A stretch of DNA of 6,071 bases from Dehalococcoidia bacterium (GTDB lineage: Bacteria; Chloroflexota; Dehalococcoidia; Lucifugimonadales; Lucifugimonadaceae), in NCBI GenBank assembly GCA_028278465.1, contig JANQEF010000111.1, positions 1-6,071 of the forward strand, given 5' to 3'. The stretch's first letter is position 1, and the number at the start of each line of letters is the position of its first letter. The position numbers and the translations under genes were made by a program. This document shows, one piece after another, positions 1 to 5,507 of this stretch. The notes beneath the pieces were generated by a model, which worked only from the letters and a program-made list of their open reading frames with translations, made no database searches and was not told the origin of the DNA.

Positions 1-54
1 CCGGGGCCTAGGGGGCGGCTTCGCCGGCAGGAAGCGACCCGAAATCTGCCGCGC
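1..54. other. short flank downstream of the GT4-like gene
   Basis: These bases follow the stop codon of the glycosyltransferase on the minus strand. They contain a small 4-bp hairpin (CGGC-TTC-GCCG, around 17-27) without a T-run, too weak to call a terminator. A GTG overlapping the gene's TGA opens a frame that stops after 16 codons, so it is not a gene. The downstream neighbour, if any, lies outside the window. Confidence 0.4.
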
Positions 55-1455
55 TCACGCAACGGCCTTTGTCGCCTCCGCCGCCGGTGAATCCGGACGA
101 GCGACGCCAGCCGCCTCCAACATCTGGGCAAGCGTCTCCGCTTCTGTGTCGGCGTCGAACTCCGGCTCTACGGCAGGTTCTTCCGGTTCATCTCTATCCG
201 CACCGCGCAGAAGTAGCGACTCTCGGGTGGCAACCGCCTCCAGCGAGTGGTTGGCGATCACGAAACGGCGACCTTCTCGTGCCATCCGAAGCCTGATTCC
301 CGGCTCTCGCAACAGTGCCTCGATGTTCCGGGCGATGGCCTGTTCTGTTGGCTCAGACTGCAGCACAAACCGGGACCAGCTAGTGGCCGCAGCAGCACCG
401 TCGGGCGGCTCAGACACCAGGGTGATCCCCGGGACCCCGGCCGCCATCGCCCGCAGGAGGTTGTGAATGGAATCCAGATCGTCAAACGCAACACCGATTC
501 GCAGGTGGGCGATGGCGTCCGGCAGCATCTCAATGCGAGGCAAGACCTGGAACTGGATCGGCAGGTCGCGCTCCGCAACCTCTGACTGCAGCGCGTGGGA
601 GGCAGCCTCGGCGCCGGTTCCAATGACGAACACCTGCAGTACGACGCCCTGGCCGCGCCTGGCCAGGCGTTCGGCGACACCGATCGTCACCCGCGCCCCT
701 GCTTCGTTCTCGGCGGCCAGGAAAACACCGATAGCCCGCGGCCTCGTCGGATCGGTAGTGGTGAGCGGACAGAACAGGTCAGCGTCCACCAGGTGCGGCA
801 ATGTTTCGACATGCGCTTTCGCCAGCACCGGCTCGAGGTCCGTAGCAGGCCAGCGAATGACCTGATCGACTCTGCGCAGGGCGGCCCGGGTAAGCCAGCG
901 CCGGCGTTTCCAGACATCTACGCGACGCGGCGGCGCCCACGGCGCGCCGGCCGACACGAAGAGGTCCGAACCGCTGAGGCGGCGCACCAGCCGGCCTGCT
1001 ACTGCGGCCTGCTCATCGAGGATCATGACTGACGTCGCCCTGCGCAAGATACGTAGCCCGAAGATCACGGAGAGAAGGAGCGCTACACCGCCTGAGAGAA
1101 GCGGCAACCGTGCCCGCAGGTGATGAATGCGGTCAGAGTCGAAGTGAGCCGTGTAGTCGGTTCGGTCCGGCGACATCAGCAGGACGTAGCGAAAGTGGGT
1201 TGTGTGGCGCTCCAGAGACGCTGAGAGCCGTCCGAGCTGACCGGCCTGCTCATACTGGCTGACCTTCGTCCCGGCCATCATCACGACAAGCACCGGCAGG
1301 CGAACACTGGTGATCGCCAGTCTCGGGAGTCCGAAACTAAACACGGACGAAGCCCGCGACCGCACACCGCTCCAGAGCCCGGAACCGCCCGACCACTCAG
1401 CGATCGCCGATATCCATGAGCCCGTGAATCGACGGCCGACCACCGACAGGCGCAT
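55..1455 (-). CDS. GT4-like (GT-B fold) glycosyltransferase with divergent catalytic motif
   Basis: This 466-residue protein probably transfers a sugar from a nucleotide donor to a cell-envelope glycan or lipid at the inner face of the membrane. A Rossmann-like N-terminal half begins near residue 53 (VRLPVLVVMMAGTKVSQYEQ) and has a hydrophobic stretch at about 118-136 that suggests membrane association. The C-terminal half holds the GT4 signature region RAMAAGVPGITL (335-346) and the typical closing segment EGRRFVIANHS (394-404). From about residue 420 the chain is an acidic, Ala/Glu/Pro-rich tail, probably disordered. The usual E-x7-E donor-binding glutamates are absent: Leu327 and Arg335 occupy those places. 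The ATG at 1455 is chosen because it follows the upstream GT2 stop by 35 bases; the longer open frame to 1890 overlaps GT2 and is a shadow. No clear Shine-Dalgarno is seen. It is probably co-transcribed with the GT2 gene. Donor and acceptor cannot be told. Confidence 0.78.
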   Translation of the reverse strand: MRLSVVGRRFTGSWISAIAEWSGGSGLWSGVRSRASSVFSFGLPRLAITSVRLPVLVVMMAGTKVSQYEQAGQLGRLSASLERHTTHFRYVLLMSPDRTDYTAHFDSDRIHHLRARLPLLSGGVALLLSVIFGLRILRRATSVMILDEQAAVAGRLVRRLSGSDLFVSAGAPWAPPRRVDVWKRRRWLTRAALRRVDQVIRWPATDLEPVLAKAHVETLPHLVDADLFCPLTTTDPTRPRAIGVFLAAENEAGARVTIGVAERLARRGQGVVLQVFVIGTGAEAASHALQSEVAERDLPIQFQVLPRIEMLPDAIAHLRIGVAFDDLDSIHNLLRAMAAGVPGITLVSEPPDGAAAATSWSRFVLQSEPTEQAIARNIEALLREPGIRLRMAREGRRFVIANHSLEAVATRESLLLRGADRDEPEEPAVEPEFDADTEAETLAQMLEAAGVARPDSPAAEATKAVA

Positions 1456-1490
1456 CAGGCCGCGCCACGGCCAGCCGGATAAAACTTGCC

Positions 1491-2567
1491 TCAAAGCGCG
1501 CTGTCCTCGGTTCGACGCGCCCGTTCTTCTCTCGCAGAGGCGAATAGCGCGTGCCATGTGAACGCCGAAAGCGCCGCATATCGCAAGGTCCTGAAGAGCG
1601 GGTAGAGCACGATATCGATCGGCAACAGCCGTGTCGGCAGCTCGATCGAGTTGCAGGTGCGCTGCACATGTGCAGCGGCCAGGACGTACTTGAGGCCGGC
1701 GACGGTGAAGCCGAGCGCGCCGATAGCCCACGCAAACGGTCCGAAAAGGGTGGCGAACGTTACGATCAGCAGGAGAACGAGCAGCACCTTCGAGGCCGGC
1801 ATCACCAGGTTGCGATGCAGACCGGCGCGCTCTCTCTCCATCCTCCAGCTGTGAGCTCGGGCAAGCGAAGCGGCGCCAAGGCCGTACCACCTGAGCTGCT
1901 TGAACCAGTTGGCGACCGTCCGGTAGTGGCTGCCTTCATGCCAGATCGTCGCCGCACGGTCGTAGCCGATCCCGCTTCCCGCGCCCCGCAGCCGGTATCC
2001 GAGATCGACGTCCTCACCGGCCGGCATGCTGGCATCGTAGCCACCGACCGCCCAGAACGCTTCGGCCTTGATGAGCATCGCGTCACTCGATAGAAAGGCG
2101 GGCGAGGTCAGGACATCTGGTGATGAGTCGTAGCTGAGGGCGTAGTGGACGTTCATCAGGCCACCGACCATCGAGTGGCGGACGTTCCAGCGCAGCCCGG
2201 CCGCCGCATCAAGCTGGTGCTCGCCCATCAGCTTGAGCAGCCTCGCCACGTAGTCGGGTCCTATCGTCACGTCCCCGTTGATGAACAGCAGCAGTTCGCT
2301 GTTCGCCAGTCGTGCTCCGGTGTTCCTGGCCGCGGCGGGGCCGCTTTCACCGCTGTTGGGATCTTCGCTGACCAGGTTGATGTCGTCGTGCTGACGGGCG
2401 AGTTCCGCCGCGTAGCGGTAGGTCTGATCGGTCGAGTTCCCATCCACGATGATGACCTCGCGGACCGGCACCGACTGCGACATCACCGAGCGGACGCAGC
2501 GCCGAATCGTCGCCTGCTCGTTTTTGGCGATGATGACGACCGATATTCCGGGTGGATCTGCTGGCAT
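1491..2567 (-). CDS. family 2 glycosyltransferase, membrane-anchored
   Basis: This 358-residue GT-A enzyme probably adds a sugar to a lipid-linked or surface glycan, with its catalytic domain in the cytoplasm. The GT2 nucleotide-binding start is clear: SVVIIAKNEQATI (residues 9-21), then IIVDGNSTDQT (39-49). The DXD position reads FINGD (95-99), with Asn replacing the first Asp. The acceptor-side GEDVDLGYRL (184-193) and the QLRW element (224-227) follow. After the catalytic domain come two hydrophobic helices (about 261-279 and 281-297) and a third hydrophobic stretch near 318-340. The frame stays open to 2702, but the extra 45 residues are basic and not GT2-like, so the ATG at 2567 just before the first beta strand is preferred; no clear Shine-Dalgarno supports it. 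It is the first gene of a likely two-gene transcript with the GT4-like gene. Confidence 0.88.
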   Translation of the reverse strand: MPADPPGISVVIIAKNEQATIRRCVRSVMSQSVPVREVIIVDGNSTDQTYRYAAELARQHDDINLVSEDPNSGESGPAAARNTGARLANSELLLFINGDVTIGPDYVARLLKLMGEHQLDAAAGLRWNVRHSMVGGLMNVHYALSYDSSPDVLTSPAFLSSDAMLIKAEAFWAVGGYDASMPAGEDVDLGYRLRGAGSGIGYDRAATIWHEGSHYRTVANWFKQLRWYGLGAASLARAHSWRMERERAGLHRNLVMPASKVLLVLLLIVTFATLFGPFAWAIGALGFTVAGLKYVLAAAHVQRTCNSIELPTRLLPIDIVLYPLFRTLRYAALSAFTWHALFASAREERARRTEDSAL

Positions 2568-2616
2568 GGAGTCTGAGCGATGTGGGTCGACTGAACTGAA
2601 CGGCGAGCACTGGCTG

Positions 2617-2632
2617 AAACGCGAGAGCGTTT
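2617..2632. repeat. perfect inverted repeat, 6-bp arms, GAGA loop
   Basis: AAACGC and GCGTTT flank a 4-base loop, which is GAGA on the plus strand and TCTC on the minus strand. It sits about 50 bases upstream of the GT2 start, so it would lie in that gene's 5' leader or operator zone. It could be a regulatory hairpin or a chance repeat. Confidence 0.3.
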
Positions 2633-2669
2633 TGCGGCGCGAAACCTTCGCTTTCCGCCTATCAAGTCT

Positions 2670-2688
2670 GGCTCCCGGCCATGGAGCC
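2670..2688. repeat. perfect inverted repeat, 6-bp arms, 7-base spacer
   Basis: GGCTCC (2670-2675) and GGAGCC (2683-2688) are exact reverse complements around a 7-base spacer. The repeat lies about 100 bases upstream of the GT2 start and could be an operator for the glycosyltransferase transcript. Chance origin is not excluded. Confidence 0.3.
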
Positions 2689-2935
2689 GACAGTGTTGGC
2701 ACACACGCGGGCCCGTACGTGGATTCACTCAGCGCCGTGTGGGGATGCGGCGCATCGATCGCGCTGGTCGAGTAGCAGTGAGACCATCACTCGTTCCGGC
2801 CCGAAACCGGTTTTAAGCCCACAGTCGAAAGTGCTGCACTCGGCGAAGCGATTCGCTATCCGGAACCGCGTATTCGCTGAACTCCGTAGTCGGCGACGAA
2901 GGCGCAGTGTTTACCGAATCTTTACCCTTCGGTGC

Positions 2936-3130
2936 ATGCAGGAATTCCCGGAAACCACTCTTCCTCAGGATCAACTGGCAACTCAGCCAGAACCGGATTC
3001 AATCCAGCGCCTACTCGTGGCGCTCGGAGAGTGGGGCGCGGCAGAAGTCCGGGGAGCGTCTGGGCCTCTGCTGGAGCGGCTTGAGGACGAGGCGCAGGAC
3101 GCCTTCGATAGCGTCGCTGCCGCCGCCTGA
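2936..3130 (+). CDS. possible small acidic protein, 64 residues, unknown function
   Basis: I do not recognise this protein. Starting at ATG 2936 it is acidic, with a Pro/Gln/Glu-rich N-terminus (residues 1-21) followed by a potentially helical part that includes IQRLLVALGEW (23-33) and LLERLEDEAQDAFDSV (45-60), ending in an Ala run. The frame stays open upstream to 2681, but that part is rich in Arg and Ser and looks non-coding, whereas the composition becomes protein-like from Met 2936. No Shine-Dalgarno precedes it. A TACCCT hexamer (2923-2928) ends 7 bases before the ATG, which would fit a leaderless mRNA. An inverted repeat overlaps its stop codon, and the argJ promoter follows within 50 bases. 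It may be a real small gene or a chance ORF. Confidence 0.35.
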   Translation: MQEFPETTLPQDQLATQPEPDSIQRLLVALGEWGAAEVRGASGPLLERLEDEAQDAFDSVAAAA

Positions 3131-3150
3131 ACTGACCATAAGTCCAGTTC
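3129..3150. repeat. inverted repeat over small-ORF stop and the argJ -35 region
   Basis: GAACTG (3129-3134) and CAGTTC (3145-3150) are exact reverse complements. Inside them AC (3135-3136) can pair with GT (3142-3143), leaving C3144 bulged and a CATAA loop. The left arm includes the end of the TGA of the 64-residue ORF, and the right arm runs into CTTTCC. It ends 18 bases before the extended -10 element of argJ. It could be a weak terminator for the small ORF, an operator for argJ, or chance. Confidence 0.45.
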
Positions 3151-3168
3151 TTTCCTGCTACATCGCGC

Positions 3169-3177
3169 TGCTATACT
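3169..3177 (+). promoter_or_regulatory. extended -10 promoter for argJ(-argB)
   Basis: TGCTATACT matches the extended -10 pattern TG-n-TATAAT at all but one base. No good -35 hexamer lies 16-18 bases upstream (the best stretch is TTCTTT-like), as expected for an extended -10 promoter. Transcription would begin near 3184 and leave a leader of about 120 bases before the argJ ATG. It is the best promoter match I noticed in the window and faces the arginine genes. Confidence 0.5.
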
Positions 3178-3185
3178 CGCCCACG

Positions 3186-3271
3186 TCCCGGCACTTGAAT
3201 CGCGCCGCGACATTCGCATCCCGGCACGGCCACGGTGACCCGGCGGACAACGCTCAAATCGAGTTCCCGGC
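3186..3271. repeat. direct repeats of TCCCGGC in the argJ leader
   Basis: TCCCGGCAC occurs exactly at 3186-3194 and 3219-3227, 33 bases apart (about three helical turns). A shorter copy, TCCCGGC, lies at 3265-3271. All three fall between the putative promoter and the argJ start. They could be binding sites for a regulator; in GC-rich DNA a chance repeat is also possible. Confidence 0.3.
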
Positions 3272-3303
3272 GCGCCGTGTTCCTACCCTGAACTGGCACC
3301 TCT

Positions 3304-4521
3304 ATGAGTGACATCAAGATCGTTCAAAGCGGCAGCGTTACGTCTCCCATCGGCTTCTCCGCGGGCGGGGTCTTCGCCGGCATCAAGACCCAGGGCGAGG
3401 GCAAGCTCGACATCGGGCTCATCTACTCGGACCGGCCGTGTGACACTGCCGGCACATTCAGCCAGAACTCGGTGATCTCGCCCTCAGTGACGGTGACGAA
3501 GGGCCTCGTCGAGTCTGGCAGGACCATCCGCGGCGTCATAGCGAACAGCGGCTGCGCAAACTGCGCGGTGGGCGAGTACGGCCTCAAAGACGCCCAGGAG
3601 ATGGCGACCATCGCCGCCGACAAGCTGGGCGTCAACCACGATGAGGTGGCGGTCGCCTCAACCGGTGTGATCGGCGTGGAGCTGCCGATGGCGCTGATAA
3701 GAGAGCATGTGCCGAACATCGCGCTCAAAGAGGACGGCGGCGAGGAGTTCGCGACAGCCATCCTCACCACCGACACCCGAACTAAGCACATCGCGGTCAA
3801 CTTCAAGGTCGGCGGCTCGACGGTGACTATCGGCGGCGTCTCCAAGGGCGCCGGCATGATCCACCCGAACATGGCGACGATGCTGGCGTTCCTCACGACC
3901 GACGCCGAGGTCGACAACGCGTTCATGCGGCAGTCGCTCAGAGAAGTCGTCCAGCTCACCTTCAACCAGATCGACATCGACGGCGACCAGAGCACGAACG
4001 ACACGGTGCTGCTAATGGCGAACGGCGCAGCCGGCAACCCGACCATCGCCGGAGGTGACGAAGCGTCCGAAGAGTTCAAGCAGGCGCTGTTCATAGTCGC
4101 CCGGCACCTTGCGAGGGAGATCGCCCGTGACGGCGAGGGCGCACGCACGCTGATCGAGGCGAAGGTCGAAGGCGCAGAATCTCACGAGGACGCACGCAAG
4201 GCGGCGCGCTCCATCGCATCTTCGCTGCTGGTCAAGACGGCGATCTACGGGCGAGACCCGAACTGGGGCCGCATCCTGATGGCGCTCGGCAAGAGCCAGA
4301 TCAAACTCGACGAGTCGCAGGTCCGGGTATTCATAAACGACATCCAGATCGTCGCCGAGGGCAAGGCCATCGCCTACAACATCCAGAGCGTCGTCGCAGC
4401 GCTCGGCCAGGACGAGGTGCGCCTTCGTGTGGAGCTCAACATCGGCGAGGGCCATGGCACCGCCTGGGGATGCGACCTCACCGAAGAGTACGTCGTCTTC
4501 AACTCCGCCTACACCACCTGA
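3304..4521 (+). CDS. argJ: glutamate N-acetyltransferase (ornithine acetyltransferase) ArgJ
   Basis: ArgJ transfers the acetyl group of N-acetylornithine to glutamate, closing the cyclic arginine pathway in the cytoplasm; some family members also use acetyl-CoA. At 405 residues it has normal length. The self-cleavage site is intact in GVSKGAGMIHPNMATML (178-194): the precursor should split between Ala191 and Thr192, making Thr192 the new N-terminal nucleophile of the beta chain. Other family hallmarks are NSGCANC (81-87), STGVIG with the oxyanion-hole Thr120-Gly121 (119-124), GDQSTNDT (227-234), KTAIYGRDPNWGRI (311-324), and the C-terminal NSAYTT that closes the active site. The ATG at 3304 gives the family's usual short N-terminus, though no clear Shine-Dalgarno precedes it. 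A promoter about 120 bases upstream faces it, and argB follows after 111 bases. Whether it also acts as N-acetylglutamate synthase cannot be read from sequence. Confidence 0.97.
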   Translation: MSDIKIVQSGSVTSPIGFSAGGVFAGIKTQGEGKLDIGLIYSDRPCDTAGTFSQNSVISPSVTVTKGLVESGRTIRGVIANSGCANCAVGEYGLKDAQEMATIAADKLGVNHDEVAVASTGVIGVELPMALIREHVPNIALKEDGGEEFATAILTTDTRTKHIAVNFKVGGSTVTIGGVSKGAGMIHPNMATMLAFLTTDAEVDNAFMRQSLREVVQLTFNQIDIDGDQSTNDTVLLMANGAAGNPTIAGGDEASEEFKQALFIVARHLAREIARDGEGARTLIEAKVEGAESHEDARKAARSIASSLLVKTAIYGRDPNWGRILMALGKSQIKLDESQVRVFINDIQIVAEGKAIAYNIQSVVAALGQDEVRLRVELNIGEGHGTAWGCDLTEEYVVFNSAYTT

Positions 4522-4632
4522 TCCTGCTGAGACGGTTTCCGTGTGTTTTTCGTCAGACACCGCTCCAGCAGAGAAGCGGCAGGTTGCTAGCTTTTTCGGC
4601 GCTCGCGCCGGCTCCAGTCCTTGGAGCGCGCC
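4522..4632 (+). promoter_or_regulatory. structured argJ-argB gap with argB ribosome-binding site inside a hairpin
   Basis: The argB Shine-Dalgarno GGAG (4623-4626) lies 6 bases before ATG 4633, the clearest ribosome site in the window. It is buried in a perfect 6-bp hairpin: GCTCCA (4611-4616), loop GTCCT, TGGAGC (4622-4627). Just upstream is a second hairpin, CGGCGC (4597-4602) with GCGCCG (4605-4610). As an alternative, GCGCTC (4599-4604) can pair with GAGCGC (4624-4629), excluding both and also hiding the site. Farther upstream CTGCTG (4524-4529) can pair with CAGCAG (4566-4571), enclosing a small ACGG-TTT-CCGT hairpin that is followed by five T (4546-4550). The gap may tune argB translation or partly terminate transcription. 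Pairings are by eye, without energies. Confidence 0.4.
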
Positions 4633-5433
4633 ATGGTGAGCAGCAACGATGTGTCCGGTAGCGTGATCGTCATCAAGATCGGCGGTTCGACGCTTGGCGA
4701 GGGCGACAGCACGGTGCCCGACGTTATCGACCTCTGGAAGCGCGGCGCAAAGCCGGTCGTGGTGCACGGCGGCGGCAAGGTGATCTCGCAGTGGGTGGCG
4801 ATGCAGGGGATCCAGCCGGTTTTCGTGCGCGGGCTGCGCAAGACCGACCGCGCCACGCTCGATGTCGCGGTGGCCGTGCTGGCTGGGCTGGTGAACTCGG
4901 AGTTGGTGGCGGAGTTCGATGCTCTGGGGGCAAAGGCCGTCGGGTTGTCCGGGCTGTCCGGCGGGATGTTGAGGGCGGATGTGCTGGATGAAGAGCTCGG
5001 CTACGTCGGGAAGATCGTCGAGACCGATCCGCAGCCCGTGAGGACTTTGCTCGACTCGGGCGTCATCCCCGTCATTGCTCCGGTAGCGCTGTTGAACGAT
5101 CCGCCTGAGGGCTCATCCGACCGCATACTGAACATCAACGCCGATACTTCGGCCGGCCACATCGCCCGTGCGCTGGGCGCCGACAGACTGATCTTCCAGA
5201 CCGACGTCGAGGGCGTGCTAGATGCCCGCCGCCGCCTGATCCCGCGTATGACCCGGAGACAGGCCTACGAGCTGATCTCAGGCGGCATCGCGGCTGGCGG
5301 GATGATCCCGAAGATCGAGGCGTGCGCAGACTCGCTGGACGAGGTCGGATCGGGCCATATCATCGATGGCCGCGCGGCAGGCGCACTGCTCAGATGCTGT
5401 GCCGGTGAAGACGTCGGCACCAGGATTGTCTAG
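4633..5433 (+). CDS. argB: acetylglutamate kinase ArgB
   Basis: ArgB phosphorylates N-acetylglutamate with ATP to N-acetylglutamyl phosphate, the step after ArgJ, in the cytoplasm. The 266-residue amino-acid-kinase fold is complete: IVIKIGGS with Lys15 (12-19), HGGGK (45-49), the substrate-side VRGLRKTD (65-72), GLSGLSGGMLRA (104-115), ELGYVGKI (121-128), LNINADTSA (166-174), QTDVEGVLD (189-197) and GGMIPKIEA with Lys227 (222-230). The ATG at 4633 is chosen over the in-frame TTG at 4621 because GGAG stands 6 bases before it. Only about 11 residues precede the first beta strand, so the long N-terminal helix of arginine-inhibited hexameric enzymes is missing; the protein resembles the short arginine-insensitive E. 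coli type in this respect. LysZ-type LysW kinases are related, but the argJ neighbour favours ArgB. A terminator follows after 20 bases. Confidence 0.95.
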   Translation: MVSSNDVSGSVIVIKIGGSTLGEGDSTVPDVIDLWKRGAKPVVVHGGGKVISQWVAMQGIQPVFVRGLRKTDRATLDVAVAVLAGLVNSELVAEFDALGAKAVGLSGLSGGMLRADVLDEELGYVGKIVETDPQPVRTLLDSGVIPVIAPVALLNDPPEGSSDRILNINADTSAGHIARALGADRLIFQTDVEGVLDARRRLIPRMTRRQAYELISGGIAAGGMIPKIEACADSLDEVGSGHIIDGRAAGALLRCCAGEDVGTRIV

Positions 5434-5453
5434 CAAACCCGGACACAGCAAAA

Positions 5454-5481
5454 CGGGCCGGCAAGATCACTCACCGGCCCG
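5454..5481. terminator. bidirectional intrinsic terminator between convergent genes
   Basis: CGGGCCGG (5454-5461) and CCGGCCCG (5474-5481) form a perfect 8-bp GC stem around a 12-base loop. Reading minus, the stem is followed directly by TTTT (complement of 5450-5453), ending the coiled-coil gene. Reading plus, it is followed by CTCTCTTTG, a weaker pyrimidine tail, ending the argJ-argB transcript. Its place between two convergent stop codons (5433 and 5508) supports the call. Confidence 0.82.
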
Positions 5482-5507
5482 CTCTCTTTGCAACTTCGAG
5501 TGACTTG

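Larger units (their letters stand above)
2568..2935. other. intergenic region between divergent genes, with short inverted repeats
   Basis: This stretch lies between the GT2 start and the possible small ORF or argJ side. Open frames crossing it do not look like proteins. It should hold the promoter of the glycosyltransferase pair, but I found no convincing -35/-10 pair on the minus strand; a TTGATA-like hexamer (2660-2665 complement) has no partner. Perfect inverted repeats occur at 2617-2632, 2670-2688, 2804-2813 (AAACCGGTTT), 2830-2840 (AGTGCTGCACT) and 2843-2856 (GCGAA, loop GCGA, TTCGC). Repeats this short are roughly as frequent as chance predicts in GC-rich DNA, so no function is claimed. 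Confidence 0.5.

Noticed and set aside
1456..1890. Upstream extension of the GT4-like reading frame to 1890
   Set aside because: It overlaps the well-supported GT2 gene in another frame, is Arg-rich and matches no domain; the ATG at 1455 fits the gene order.
2568..2702. 45-residue N-terminal extension of the GT2 gene
   Set aside because: The extension is basic and non-GT2-like, and the GT2 fold starts directly after the ATG at 2567.
2804..2856. Cluster of small palindromes (2804-2813, 2830-2840, 2843-2856) as a small RNA or riboswitch
   Set aside because: Each stem is 5 bp, no known riboswitch pattern is visible, no terminator follows, and the number is near chance expectation.
3195..3216. 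TGAAT...ATTCG arrangement in the argJ leader as an ArgR box
   Set aside because: The arms are offset and the spacer is GC-rich and too long for the ArgR consensus.
3423..4148. Long antisense open frame (241 codons) opposite argJ
   Set aside because: It mirrors the codon bias of argJ in GC-rich DNA; the product is Ser/Ala/Thr/Pro-rich with no recognisable domain.
4012..4767. Long antisense open frame (251 codons) across the argJ-argB junction
   Set aside because: It spans two certain genes on the other strand and its product (His/Asp/Ala/Val-rich) is the usual shadow of GC-rich coding.
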